From NCBI GenBank assembly GCA_035651055.1, contig DASRGK010000106.1, positions 1-16,447 on the forward strand: a DNA stretch of 16,447 bases, in the 5' to 3' direction. How positions within the stretch are numbered: position 1 is the stretch's first letter; every line of letters starts with the position of its first letter. Source of the DNA: JAFKKF01 sp035651055. GTDB taxonomy: Bacteria; Pseudomonadota; Alphaproteobacteria; Rhizobiales; Kaistiaceae. The notes beneath the pieces were generated by a model. That model did not search any database, was not told the DNA's origin, and was given only the letters and a program-made list of their open reading frames with translations. Shown one piece after another: positions 7,682-13,969 of the stretch. The translations under genes were made by a program, and so were the position numbers.

Positions 7682-7815
7682 GATATCTGGGTGATCCTTC
7701 CTGGTGCTGCCCGCCGGGCAAGGCCACTTGCGGGGGTGCGTCTCTGGGATTTCGTCTGAAGTCCGCTCACCCCTGAGTGCCCGCCGGAAAACGGCAGCCG
7801 ACGCTCAGGGGCGTC
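7682..7815 (-). promoter_or_regulatory. leuA leader RNA with alternating hairpins (attenuator-like)
   Basis: Between the leader peptide and leuA the minus-strand RNA can form a chain of helices. A: CCCCTGAG (7804-7811, overlapping the leader stop) with CTCAGGGG (7770-7777). B: GGGGTG (7768-7773) with CACCCC (7733-7738), sharing bases with A and so exclusive of it. C: GCAAG/CTTGC (7718-7731), 4-nt loop. D: TGCCC/GGGCA (7708-7720), exclusive of C and ending 5 nt before the leuA Shine-Dalgarno (7696-7702). A local hairpin GACGC/GCGTC (7800-7815) also surrounds the leader stop. No U-run follows any hairpin, so control may act on translation or through Rho. Which fold dominates has not been computed. 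Confidence 0.55.
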
Positions 7816-7903
7816 TAAGGAGGAGGATCAGGCCGAGCAGCCGCTGCCGGTCGGAGGCTTTCGCCGCCGCCGCATCGCGCAGAATCGTCGAACCAGCGAT
7901 CAT
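7805..7903 (-). CDS. leuL: leuA leader peptide (32 residues, Leu-rich end)
   Basis: A minus-strand frame from the ATG at 7903 to the TGA at 7805-7807 encodes 32 residues. Near its end is the run LLGLILLL (residues 22-29): six Leu codons and one Ile within eight codons, followed by Arg-Arg-Pro and stop. It sits 123 nt upstream of leuA in the same orientation, and its stop codon lies inside one arm of a long inverted repeat. This is the classical arrangement of a leader whose translation stalls when charged leucyl-tRNA is scarce. The first 20 residues are unremarkable, with four Ala in a row. The start is uncertain, because no strong ribosome-binding site precedes 7903. Bacterial leu leader peptides are well known, but this gene is too short for most gene finders. 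Confidence 0.75.
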   Translation of the reverse strand: MIAGSTILRDAAAAKASDRQRLLGLILLLRRP

Positions 7904-8097
7904 GCCGGGCTGCCCATGAGGTTCGGCATCGACAATGGCGCCAAACCGTAAACACCTGCTTTTTGCCAGTTTGAGGGGTCGCGGGCAAGTCGGAAAGGAG
8001 CCCCGGGCGCTACTCAGGGCGGATTTGCAGCAAACCCCTCGACTTTTTCCTTTTGCCGGATTTCTCTATCCGTCGGCGACCCGCAAGGGGAAGGGAC
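7904..8097. promoter_or_regulatory. Divergent control region of leuA leader and the 8098 gene
   Basis: This 194-bp non-coding stretch must hold the leuA promoter (minus strand) and probably that of the small plus-strand gene. Visible structure includes TTTGC-A-GCAAA (8024-8034), a dyad that could be an operator; GAGGGGT (7973-7979) with ACCCCTC (8034-8040), an inverted pair 54 bp apart; and CGGAT/ATCCG (8057-8072), a small hairpin in the presumed 5' leader of the plus-strand gene. No convincing -35/-10 pair was found on either strand. Confidence 0.3.
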
Positions 8098-8304
8098 ATG
8101 ATCAGTCGCATCTTTGCAGAACACCGCGAGGAACAGGCATTCCACTGGATCGGTGCCGCTACCGTGACGCTGTGGCCTACTCTCCCGCCGGAAGTTCAGG
8201 AAGTGATCGTGAAGCGCGCGCTCGAAATGGCGGATGCCGAGGACGGCGCTGAAATCAAGGCGTTCGTCAAGCAGCAAGGCGGGGAACCCTCTCCTCGATC
8301 CTGA
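8098..8304 (+). CDS. Small conserved-looking hypothetical protein, 68 residues
   Basis: The ATG at 8098 follows an excellent purine-rich ribosome-binding site (AAGGGGAAGGGAC), which is why it is preferred over an upstream in-frame ATG at 8053. The product is soluble, with no signal peptide or membrane segment. It is acidic in the middle and probably helical: EHREEQAFHWIGAATVTLWP at 8-27, then a helix-like stretch through EVQEVIVKRALEMADAEDG and AEIKAFVKQQ, and a short disordered tail. The family was not recognised and no catalytic motif is evident. The gene stands alone, divergent from leuA and convergent with the membrane-protein gene ending at 8393. The 88-bp gap after it contains a GC palindrome (CGCCCGGGCG, 8374-8383) but no clear terminator. 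Confidence 0.6.
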   Translation: MISRIFAEHREEQAFHWIGAATVTLWPTLPPEVQEVIVKRALEMADAEDGAEIKAFVKQQGGEPSPRS

Positions 8305-8392
8305 GGGCACTTTCCTCTGCGGCTGATTCGGGGGAAGCCAGTTCGACGGCAGCCTGTTCGCGCACCATGCACGCGCCCGGGCGTTTGGGGCC

Positions 8393-8815
8393 TTAGCCGA
8401 ACGCCAGAACCGCGAAGACAACGATCAGAATCAGTAGCGACGTGACGATGCGGTTGTAGATCGCAAGCCGCCCGCACGCGATCTGGTCGCCGCCGCGCTC
8501 CGCGCGCTTCAGTCCGCGTCCATAAACGATCATCATGACGAGGAGCGCCACGACCAGGGCGATCTTCACCCAGAACGTCGTCCAGTGGGCCGGCGCAAAG
8601 CCCCATTTCAGCCAAAGGAGAAGCGGGCCGGTGACGAAGGCGATGCCGAATCCGACCCGGCCGAACTGGGCGAGTTTCGGCGGCACGCGGTTGAGAACGG
8701 GGGCATGCTCGGCAGGGCCGGAATTGGTGACCAGCAGCACCGCGTAGCTGCCGACGGCCGCGGCAAAGGCCATGCCGAAGCCGAGGATGTGGAGCATCAG
8801 GATGAAATGGACCAT
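8393..8815 (-). CDS. Four-helix integral membrane protein, function unknown
   Basis: 140 residues with four predicted transmembrane segments at ~5-30, ~53-73, ~78-99 and ~122-140, and short charged loops (for example RGLKRAERGGDQ between helices 3 and 4). A His in the first helix (LHILGFG) and Trp residues around helices 2-3 (WLKWGF, HWTTFW) resemble small membrane proteins of the DUF2269 or CopD-like kind, but the family was not identified with confidence. It lies 9 bp downstream of the phzF-like gene on the same strand, so the two are probably co-transcribed. There is no signal for substrate or partner. Confidence 0.7.
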   Translation of the reverse strand: MVHFILMLHILGFGMAFAAAVGSYAVLLVTNSGPAEHAPVLNRVPPKLAQFGRVGFGIAFVTGPLLLWLKWGFAPAHWTTFWVKIALVVALLVMMIVYGRGLKRAERGGDQIACGRLAIYNRIVTSLLILIVVFAVLAFG

Positions 8816-8824
8816 CGCCGCCGC

Positions 8825-9730
8825 CTAGAGGGACAATGTCCCCTCGCCGACGACGACCGCATCGCCGCCGATCCGCCCCGACACCAGTTTCCCGTTTTCC
8901 ACGTCCATTTCGAGGACGAGGATGCTCGGCCGCCCCATCTCGAAACCCTGCTCGATGACGAAACGATGCTGACCCTCGGTGGGCTCGTCGAAGCGGTGGA
9001 TCACGCCAGCGAATGCCGCCACGGCGGAGCCGGTCGCGGGATCCTCGACGCTGCCGAGGGCGGAGCCGAACATGCGCGCGTGAAAGTGACGGCCGCCGGC
9101 CGTCGTCTCGCGGCAATAGAGAAACGCATTGCCGAGGTCGCCGAAGGCCTGCCCCCAGCCGAGACCCGGCGCCGCGCGCCCGATCACCGACAGGTCGCGA
9201 ACCGGGACGAAAGTGTACCGGACGCCGGCCGAGTAGATACCCGGCCGGTGATTCTCAAACCCGATCTCGGCGGGCGTCAGACCGAGCGCCGCGGCGATCA
9301 TGTCGTCGGACGGCGGTTTTCCGGCTTCCTCTGGCAGCTTCGGCAGATCGAAGATGGCGTGTCCCCCGCCGGCGTCCTCGCGCAGGGTGACGCCGCAGCG
9401 GACCGGTCCGACCTTTTCCTCGAGCACCAGCATGGTCTCGGGCCGGACCGGCCGACCTCCGCGCGGCCGCGCGGCGAGGAGAACCGCGGCGCCGACGGTC
9501 GGATGGCCGGCAAAGGGCATCTCGCGCGCCGTCGTGAAGATGCGGACGGCGGCGCTGTGGCGGGGCTCCGCAGGGGCGGTGACGAACACCGTCTCGGAAA
9601 GGTTGAACTCGCGCGCGATCGCCTGCATCGCGCCGTCGTCAAGGCCGTCACCGTCGAGGACGACCGCCAGCGGATTGCCGGCGAGCGGCCGATCGGTAAA
9701 CACATCGAGGATCGCGTATCGCCGGGTCAT
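8825..9730 (-). CDS. PhzF-family isomerase-like protein
   Basis: A 301-residue PhzF-fold protein with two diaminopimelate-epimerase-like halves. The family signatures are present: FNLSETVFV (residues 42-50) with the conserved acid Glu46, MPFAGHPTVGAA (71-82) and EDPATGSA (229-236). PhzF itself isomerises an intermediate in phenazine synthesis, but no other phz gene is nearby. Like most family members it is better described as a PhzF-like enzyme of unknown substrate, probably an isomerase or epimerase. The ATG at 9730 gives the canonical N-terminus RRYAILDVFTDRPLAGNP. It probably forms an operon with the downstream membrane-protein gene. The 207 bp between it and ilvC hold a 14-bp palindrome (9850-9863) but no gene. 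Confidence 0.92.
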   Translation of the reverse strand: MTRRYAILDVFTDRPLAGNPLAVVLDGDGLDDGAMQAIAREFNLSETVFVTAPAEPRHSAAVRIFTTAREMPFAGHPTVGAAVLLAARPRGGRPVRPETMLVLEEKVGPVRCGVTLREDAGGGHAIFDLPKLPEEAGKPPSDDMIAAALGLTPAEIGFENHRPGIYSAGVRYTFVPVRDLSVIGRAAPGLGWGQAFGDLGNAFLYCRETTAGGRHFHARMFGSALGSVEDPATGSAVAAFAGVIHRFDEPTEGQHRFVIEQGFEMGRPSILVLEMDVENGKLVSGRIGGDAVVVGEGTLSL

Positions 9731-9849
9731 GCCGCCTGTTTCTTTACCGCCGACGCCGAGGGCGCTTGTGGCGCGCGCCGAAGGAGGCCGTCAAGCCTCC
9801 CGCTTCCGCGCCACCGGCTGTCAGCACGGGCTCTGCGGTCGCCGCATAG

Positions 9850-9863
9850 ACGCCGGCCGGCGT
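9850..9863. repeat. 14-bp perfect palindrome between ilvC and the phzF-like gene
   Basis: ACGCCGGCCGGCGT is fully self-complementary. It lies 75 bp downstream of the ilvC stop and about 120 bp before the phzF-like start. It could be part of an ilvC 3'-end structure or an operator. Chance palindromes are common in GC-rich DNA, so the call is weak. Confidence 0.25.
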
Positions 9864-9937
9864 TGCACGGAGCAGGTCGCGTGAGCCCCCTTCCCTCGCC
9901 GCCGCCGATCGCAGTTCGCGGTTGCCCAGCGTCCGAC

Positions 9938-10957
9938 CTAGTTTCGCGCCTTGTCGACCAGCTTGTTGGCGCCGATCCACGGCATCATGGCGCGGAGCCG
10001 CTGGCCGACCTCCTCGATCGGCAACGCGTCGTTGTTGCGCCGGATCGCCTTGAACTTGGGCAGGCCCGCCTTGAACTCGCGGATCCATTCCGAGGTGAAG
10101 GCGCCGGTCTGGATGTCCTTCAGCACCCGCTTCATCTCGGCGCGCGTCTCGTCGGTGATGATGCGCGGCCCGGTCATGTACTCGCCGAACTCGGCGGTGT
10201 TCGAGATCGAGTAGTTCATGTTGGCGATGCCGCCCTCGTAGATGAGGTCGACGATCAGCTTCACTTCGTGAAGGCATTCGAAATAGGCCATCTCCGGCGC
10301 ATAGCCGGCATCGACCAGCGTCTGGAAGCCGGCGCGGATGAGTTCGACGAGGCCGCCGCAGAGCACCACCTGCTCTCCGAAGAGGTCCGTCTCGCATTCC
10401 TCGCGGAAGGTCGTCTCGATGACGCCGGAGCGGCCGCCGCCGATTCCGGAGGCGTAGGAGAGCGCGAGGTCCTGCGCGTTGCCCGAGGCGTCCTGGTGGA
10501 TGGCGATGAGGCACGGCACGCCGCCGCCCTTCAGGTATTCGCCGCGCACGGTATGGCCCGGCCCCTTCGGCGCGATCATGACGACATCGACCGTCATCTT
10601 CGGCTCGATCAGGTTGAAATGGACGTTGAGGCCGTGGGCGAAGGCGATGGCGGCGCCGTCGCGTAAGTTGCCGCCTATGTGGTCCTTCCAGATGTCGGCC
10701 TGCAGCTCGTCCGGCGCGCACATCATGATGAGGTCCGCCCACTTGGCCGCATCGGCGACCGAGCGCACCGGCAGGCCGTCGGCCTCGACCTTCTTGGCCG
10801 TCGCTGAACCCGGCTTCAGCGCGATCGCAACGTCCTTGACGCCCGAATCCTTGAGGTTGAGCGCATGCGCGCGACCCTGGCTGCCATAGCCGACGATCGC
10901 CACCTTGCGGGACTTGATCAAATTGAGATCGGCGTCCCGATCGTAATAAACGCGCAT
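9938..10957 (-). CDS. ilvC: Ketol-acid reductoisomerase, class I
   Basis: A 339-residue class I (short) KARI. It uses Mg2+ and NADPH to convert acetolactate and acetohydroxybutyrate, the products of IlvBN, into the dihydroxy acids for valine, leucine and isoleucine. The Rossmann domain has GYGSQGRAHA (23-32), and the downstream loop LKPGSATAKK fits NADPH use. Catalytic-site residues are His108 (FAHG), Lys131 (APKGPG), the metal ligands Asp191 and Glu195 (ETDLFGEQ), Glu227 and Glu231 (FECLHE), and the Ser of NYSISNTAE. The ATG at 10957 has a strong AGGAGGGGAG ribosome-binding site. Unlike ilvB and leuA, no leader peptide rich in branched-chain codons is visible in the 110 bp upstream, so control may be by promoter or regulator. 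Confidence 0.97.
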   Translation of the reverse strand: MRVYYDRDADLNLIKSRKVAIVGYGSQGRAHALNLKDSGVKDVAIALKPGSATAKKVEADGLPVRSVADAAKWADLIMMCAPDELQADIWKDHIGGNLRDGAAIAFAHGLNVHFNLIEPKMTVDVVMIAPKGPGHTVRGEYLKGGGVPCLIAIHQDASGNAQDLALSYASGIGGGRSGVIETTFREECETDLFGEQVVLCGGLVELIRAGFQTLVDAGYAPEMAYFECLHEVKLIVDLIYEGGIANMNYSISNTAEFGEYMTGPRIITDETRAEMKRVLKDIQTGAFTSEWIREFKAGLPKFKAIRRNNDALPIEEVGQRLRAMMPWIGANKLVDKARN

Positions 10958-11039
10958 GGGTACTCCCCTCCTGGCGTGATGCGGCTTGGCGGGCGGCGCC
11001 GGACGGCGACCCGAATGGGCGCGGTTTTAGCGATACCCG

Positions 11040-11061
11040 CCCGCTTCGGCAAATCAGCGGG
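11040..11061 (-). terminator. Hairpin after the secreted jelly-roll gene
   Basis: CCCGCT (11040-11045) pairs with AGCGGG (11056-11061) across a 10-nt loop, just past the stop at 11068. No T-run follows on the minus strand, only TAAAA further on. It is a possible weak or Rho-assisted terminator before ilvC. Confidence 0.3.
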
Positions 11062-11067
11062 TCGCGG

Positions 11068-11700
11068 CTACTGGCCGGACGGCTCGTTCACGGCGACGTC
11101 GTCGAAACTGAACGTGGCCGAGCCGTTATTGGCCGGCGCCTCGGCGGTGAAGCCGATGTGCTGGCGGGCCGGCGGCGTCCCCTCGATCGTCTGGAACGCG
11201 GTTCCGTTGATGTAGAGCACCGCCTTGGTGCCGTTGGTCACGACGCGCAGCTCGTTGGTGGCGCCGGTCCCCTGCTTGATGCTGGCGGCCTCCTTGTCGT
11301 CGACCAGCGATTTCCACTTGCCGTCGTCATAGACATAAGCGGTGGCATAGCCGTCGAGCGTGATCTGGAAGGTGTAGAAGTTGTTCGTGTCCTTCGCCCA
11401 GAACACGATACCGCCGTAGCTGCCGGCGAGGTCGGTGCCTTCGACCAGGGCGACATTGGCGCAGAAATCGACCTCGGGGAAGGTCGGGGCGGCGGTCACC
11501 ACGTAGAAGTTCCCGTCCTTCTCGCCGATCGTCATCTTGCCGCTGGCGACCTTCATGTTGTCGTCAGCCCCGCCCCATTCGGTCTTGAGGTCGTCAAAGG
11601 AGTCGGAGAACAGCAACCTGCCGCTGCCGCAGGCAGAAGCCGCGCCGCCACCGGCAAGCATCGCCACGGCGGCAAGAGCGAGGATGGCGCGAGCGTTCAT
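11068..11700 (-). CDS. Secreted jelly-roll (LamG/DUF1080-like) protein
   Basis: 210 residues from the ATG at 11700. A TTG at 11715 is in frame, but it overlaps the preceding terminator T-run. A signal peptide covers residues 1-23 (NARAILALAAVAMLAGGG core). The context ASA-Cys24 leaves open whether Cys24 is lipidated, since the lipobox is poor; Cys80 could pair with it. The mature part reads as a concanavalin A-like beta-sandwich: LLFSDSFDD, GGIVFWAKDTNNFYTFQI, ELRVVTNGTKAVLYING and FSFDDVAV are typical of the LamG and 3-keto-glycoside-hydrolase-like (DUF1080) families. It probably binds a glycan in the periplasm or outside the cell. No catalytic residues can be named. An intrinsic terminator ends 13 nt before the start codon. 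Confidence 0.8.
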   Translation of the reverse strand: MNARAILALAAVAMLAGGGAASACGSGRLLFSDSFDDLKTEWGGADDNMKVASGKMTIGEKDGNFYVVTAAPTFPEVDFCANVALVEGTDLAGSYGGIVFWAKDTNNFYTFQITLDGYATAYVYDDGKWKSLVDDKEAASIKQGTGATNELRVVTNGTKAVLYINGTAFQTIEGTPPARQHIGFTAEAPANNGSATFSFDDVAVNEPSGQ

Positions 11701-11713
11701 TTGGATAAGTCCC

Positions 11714-11738
11714 AAAAAAGAGAGCCAGGCCGGCTCTC
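11714..11738 (-). terminator. Intrinsic terminator after the DUF2461 gene
   Basis: On the minus strand GAGAGCC-GGCCT-GGCTCTC (11738 to 11720) is a perfect 7-bp stem with a 5-nt loop, followed immediately by TTTTTT (11719-11714). It stands 46 nt past the stop codon of the DUF2461 gene. It also lies directly in front of the secreted-protein gene, so any transcript of that gene from upstream must read through it. Confidence 0.88.
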
Positions 11739-11784
11739 GCTTGACCAGACAGCGGATCCCGGACGGGCGACCGCTGCCGCAGCC

Positions 11785-12459
11785 CTATACTACGCTTTCC
11801 CAGCCGAATTTCAGCAGCGGCATCGCCCGCGCCGCAAAGCCGGCTACCGTGTCGACCAGCGAAGCCTTGCGGGTTGCCGCGTCGCTCACCGGCTCCTCGA
11901 CGATGAACGACTTCAGCCGGACCGCCGCGCCATAGTGCGTGTCCTTCAGTTCCTCGAATCCGCGCGGCAGCCGGCTTAGGCTGTCCTCCTCGTTCAGCGC
12001 CAGCTTCCCACGTTTCAGCGCAGCCACCATTAGATCGAACTGCTTCGGTTTCGCCTTGATGTGCGTGCGGATGCGGCTGAGCGTCTCCGGCTCGGGCATG
12101 TGGAAGCCGGCCGCGACAAAGCAGCCCTCCGGCGACAGGTGGATGTAGAGGAGGCCCGGATCGTCCTTCCTGCCCGAGCGCGTCATGACCGCGCCGGCAT
12201 GGGTCTTGTAGGGGCTCTTGTCCTTGGCAAAGCGGACGTCGCGGTGGATGCGGAAGATCGAGCGCTTGCCGTCGGCTCTGAGCGGAATCTTCTCGGCGGC
12301 AAAGCGTGCGGTGAGGTCGTCGAGAAGCGAGGTGAGCGGCGCCAGCACGCCCTCCTCGTAGAGCGCGCGGTTCTCCTCGAACCATTCGCGGCTCTGGTGG
12401 AACTTCAGCGCCGTGAAGAACTTCAGCGCATCCTTGCCGAAGCCGGTGAACGCCGCCAT
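11785..12459 (-). CDS. DUF2461 / TIGR02453 family protein
   Basis: 224 residues from the ATG at 12459, supported by AGGAG 8 nt upstream. The frame extends further to 12531, but that would overlap the preceding gene. Family hallmarks are SREWFEEN (23-30) near the start and the conserved basic/aromatic stretch FRIHRDVRFAKDKSPYKTH at 69-87, followed by GLLYIHLSPEGCFVAAGF at 102-119. The function is unknown. The conserved Arg/Lys/His block suggests a phosphate- or nucleic-acid-binding surface, but this is conjecture. It is cytosolic, with no signal peptide. It lies 10 bp downstream of the putative caspase-like gene on the same strand and ends at a strong terminator, so the two probably form a two-gene transcription unit. 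Confidence 0.88.
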   Translation of the reverse strand: MAAFTGFGKDALKFFTALKFHQSREWFEENRALYEEGVLAPLTSLLDDLTARFAAEKIPLRADGKRSIFRIHRDVRFAKDKSPYKTHAGAVMTRSGRKDDPGLLYIHLSPEGCFVAAGFHMPEPETLSRIRTHIKAKPKQFDLMVAALKRGKLALNEEDSLSRLPRGFEELKDTHYGAAVRLKSFIVEEPVSDAATRKASLVDTVAGFAARAMPLLKFGWESVV

Positions 12460-12469
12460 GCGGCCGCTC

Positions 12470-13138
12470 CTACTCGTAGATGTCCTCGCCCTTGACCAGA
12501 TCGCGATAGCGCCGCCGCGAGACGCGCGCAACGATGCAGAGGGAAAGGTTCTCCGCCAGGTCGGGCATCAGCTTGTCGAGGTCGGCGACGGCGCGCTCGA
12601 CGCGGGCGATCTCGCTGGTGCCGCCGTTGGTCCGGAACAGGAGGTCGTAGAAGTAGATGTCGACCAGCGAACTCCGCGTGTATTCGATGTCCTGATCGTA
12701 GCCGCCGACCCAGACCAGCCGGTTGTTCACCGTCTCGCCCCGGATTTTCGCCGGGCGGAGCACCTCGATGAGGTTCTGCGCATCGCCGAACTTGCACGAG
12801 CCGAACAGGACCCCCTTCAGCTGGCGCTTCCGCCGGTTCACCTCGCAGAACGTGTTCCGGATGAAGGTGCGCGACAGGCCCGAGCCGCCCTGGACGAGGA
12901 TCTTGCCGAAATCGCCGTGCGCCGCGACGTAGAGGTAATCGACCTCGCCGACCCGCGTCATGAAGCGGACGGCCTCGCGGAACGAATCGGCGCCCACGAA
13001 GCGCTCGTAGGTGAAGGCGTCGGGACGGTCCTTCAGGGCATAGGAGAGGAACTCGAAGAGCGGCCGCACCGTATGGTGCCGCTCGTCGAACCACCGCGTT
13101 TCCAGAACGCCCAACCCGAGATGCCGTCTCTGCGCCAC
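12470..13138 (-). CDS. Putative caspase-like (CHAT/DUF6642-type) protein
   Basis: 222 residues from a GTG at 13138, with AGGGAG about 10 nt upstream. A hydrophobic strand ends in a His-Gly: DYLYVAAHGDFGKI, His74. About 40 residues later a second strand ends in a Cys: LKGVLFGSCKFGD, Cys115. This spacing and context, strand-His-Gly then strand-x-Ser-Cys, match the His/Cys dyad of clan CD proteases (caspases, CHAT domains) and the DUF6642-like hypothetical proteins. There is no signal peptide, and no added repeat or sensor domain, so if active it is a minimal enzyme. The C-terminal half (~140-222) is helical and charged, ending KGEDIYE. The DUF2461 gene follows 10 bp downstream. The fold assignment is inference from the motif pair; protease activity and substrate are unknown. 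Confidence 0.65.
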   Translation of the reverse strand: MAQRRHLGLGVLETRWFDERHHTVRPLFEFLSYALKDRPDAFTYERFVGADSFREAVRFMTRVGEVDYLYVAAHGDFGKILVQGGSGLSRTFIRNTFCEVNRRKRQLKGVLFGSCKFGDAQNLIEVLRPAKIRGETVNNRLVWVGGYDQDIEYTRSSLVDIYFYDLLFRTNGGTSEIARVERAVADLDKLMPDLAENLSLCIVARVSRRRYRDLVKGEDIYE

Positions 13139-13357
13139 GCCCGATTTCTCCCTGCGCGGCGCACCTTAGAACCCGGGCAAGGAAGGGCGCCAGTCAACAA
13201 TCTGCATGGGAGGTAAATCGCTTTGTTTTCAATGGCTTGTCGGAAAAGAACAGAGCCCGCTGCCCAATCTGGGGTAGAGGATGCTGGCGACCTTCTACCG
13301 CCGCGACAGCGTGGAGGGCACCGCGCACAGAACCACAATGTTGCGCGGGCGTGAGAG

Positions 13358-13957
13358 CTAAAGCGTCTCGAGGAATACCGGCACCACCGACAGCGCGAGG
13401 ACGATCGCCATGCCGACGTTGAAGATGCGGACCGCCCGCTCGTCCCGGACGAAACGGCGCAGCCCGCTGCCGAAGCTGAGCCAGGTCAGGCCCGAGGCCA
13501 TCCCTCCCACCCCGAAGACGGCCGCCATGAGGATGATGTTCCACGGGAACGGCGCGACCGCCGCGTAGGTCGCGGCGGCACCGATCACCATCACCCAGGC
13601 CTTCGGGTTGACCCACTGAAAGGCGACCGCCTGCAGGAACGTGACCGGCTGCTTGCCGGCGTCCTTTTCCTTCGCCGTCGCCGTGCCGATGATCCAGGCG
13701 AGGTAGAGGATGTAGATCGCCCCGGCGATGCTGATGATCGCCTGGAGCACGGGAAACGCCGCGAACACCGCGCCGAGGCCGAGACCGACCACCAGCACCA
13801 TGAAGGCGAAGCCGAGCGCGACGCCCCAGAAATGCGGTAGGGCACGGCGAAACCCGAAGTTGAGGCTGGAGGCCATCAGCATCAGGTTGTTGGGACCGGG
13901 CGTGAACAGCGCCACCAGCGCAAAGACGACAAACGCGCCGAAAATCTCGAGCGACAT
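13358..13957 (-). CDS. LysE/RhtB-family amino acid exporter
   Basis: A 199-residue inner-membrane protein with about six hydrophobic segments and the family signature FTPGPNNLMLMASSLNFG near the N-terminus (residues 18-35). FQWVNPKAWVMVIGA in the middle is also typical of the LysE/RhtB group. Such proteins export amino acids or related small molecules using the proton-motive force. Its start lies 12 bp after the ilvN stop on the same strand with only a weak ribosome-binding site, so it is probably translated from the ilvBN transcript. That context suggests export of a branched-chain amino acid, or of a toxic analogue or intermediate, but substrates in this family cannot be read from sequence. 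The 219-bp gap downstream (13139-13357) has no gene or T-tailed terminator that I could find. Confidence 0.9.
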   Translation of the reverse strand: MSLEIFGAFVVFALVALFTPGPNNLMLMASSLNFGFRRALPHFWGVALGFAFMVLVVGLGLGAVFAAFPVLQAIISIAGAIYILYLAWIIGTATAKEKDAGKQPVTFLQAVAFQWVNPKAWVMVIGAAATYAAVAPFPWNIILMAAVFGVGGMASGLTWLSFGSGLRRFVRDERAVRIFNVGMAIVLALSVVPVFLETL

Positions 13958-13969
13958 CGAAGCCGAGGC

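Noticed and set aside
6140..7759. Plus-strand open frame of 539 codons opposite leuA
   Set aside because: It covers the whole of leuA in antisense and has no recognisable domain or ribosome-binding site; a GC-bias shadow.
7950..7975. Possible sigma-54 promoter (TGGCA next to GC-spaced elements) upstream of leuA
   Set aside because: The TGGCA-like element has no TTGC partner at the required spacing.
8371..8386. GC palindrome followed by TT as a terminator for the 8098 gene
   Set aside because: The stem is only 4 bp if a loop is allowed, and there is no real T-run.
8585..10666. Plus-strand open frame of 693 codons opposite the phzF-like gene and ilvC
   Set aside because: It runs antisense through two clearly conserved genes and the gap between them. 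Its composition (Arg, Gly, Ala, Asp) is typical of shadow frames in GC-rich DNA.
13237..13422. Plus-strand frame of 61 codons in the lysE / caspase-like gap
   Set aside because: It overlaps the lysE end in antisense and is Arg/Pro/Ala-rich, with no supporting signal.
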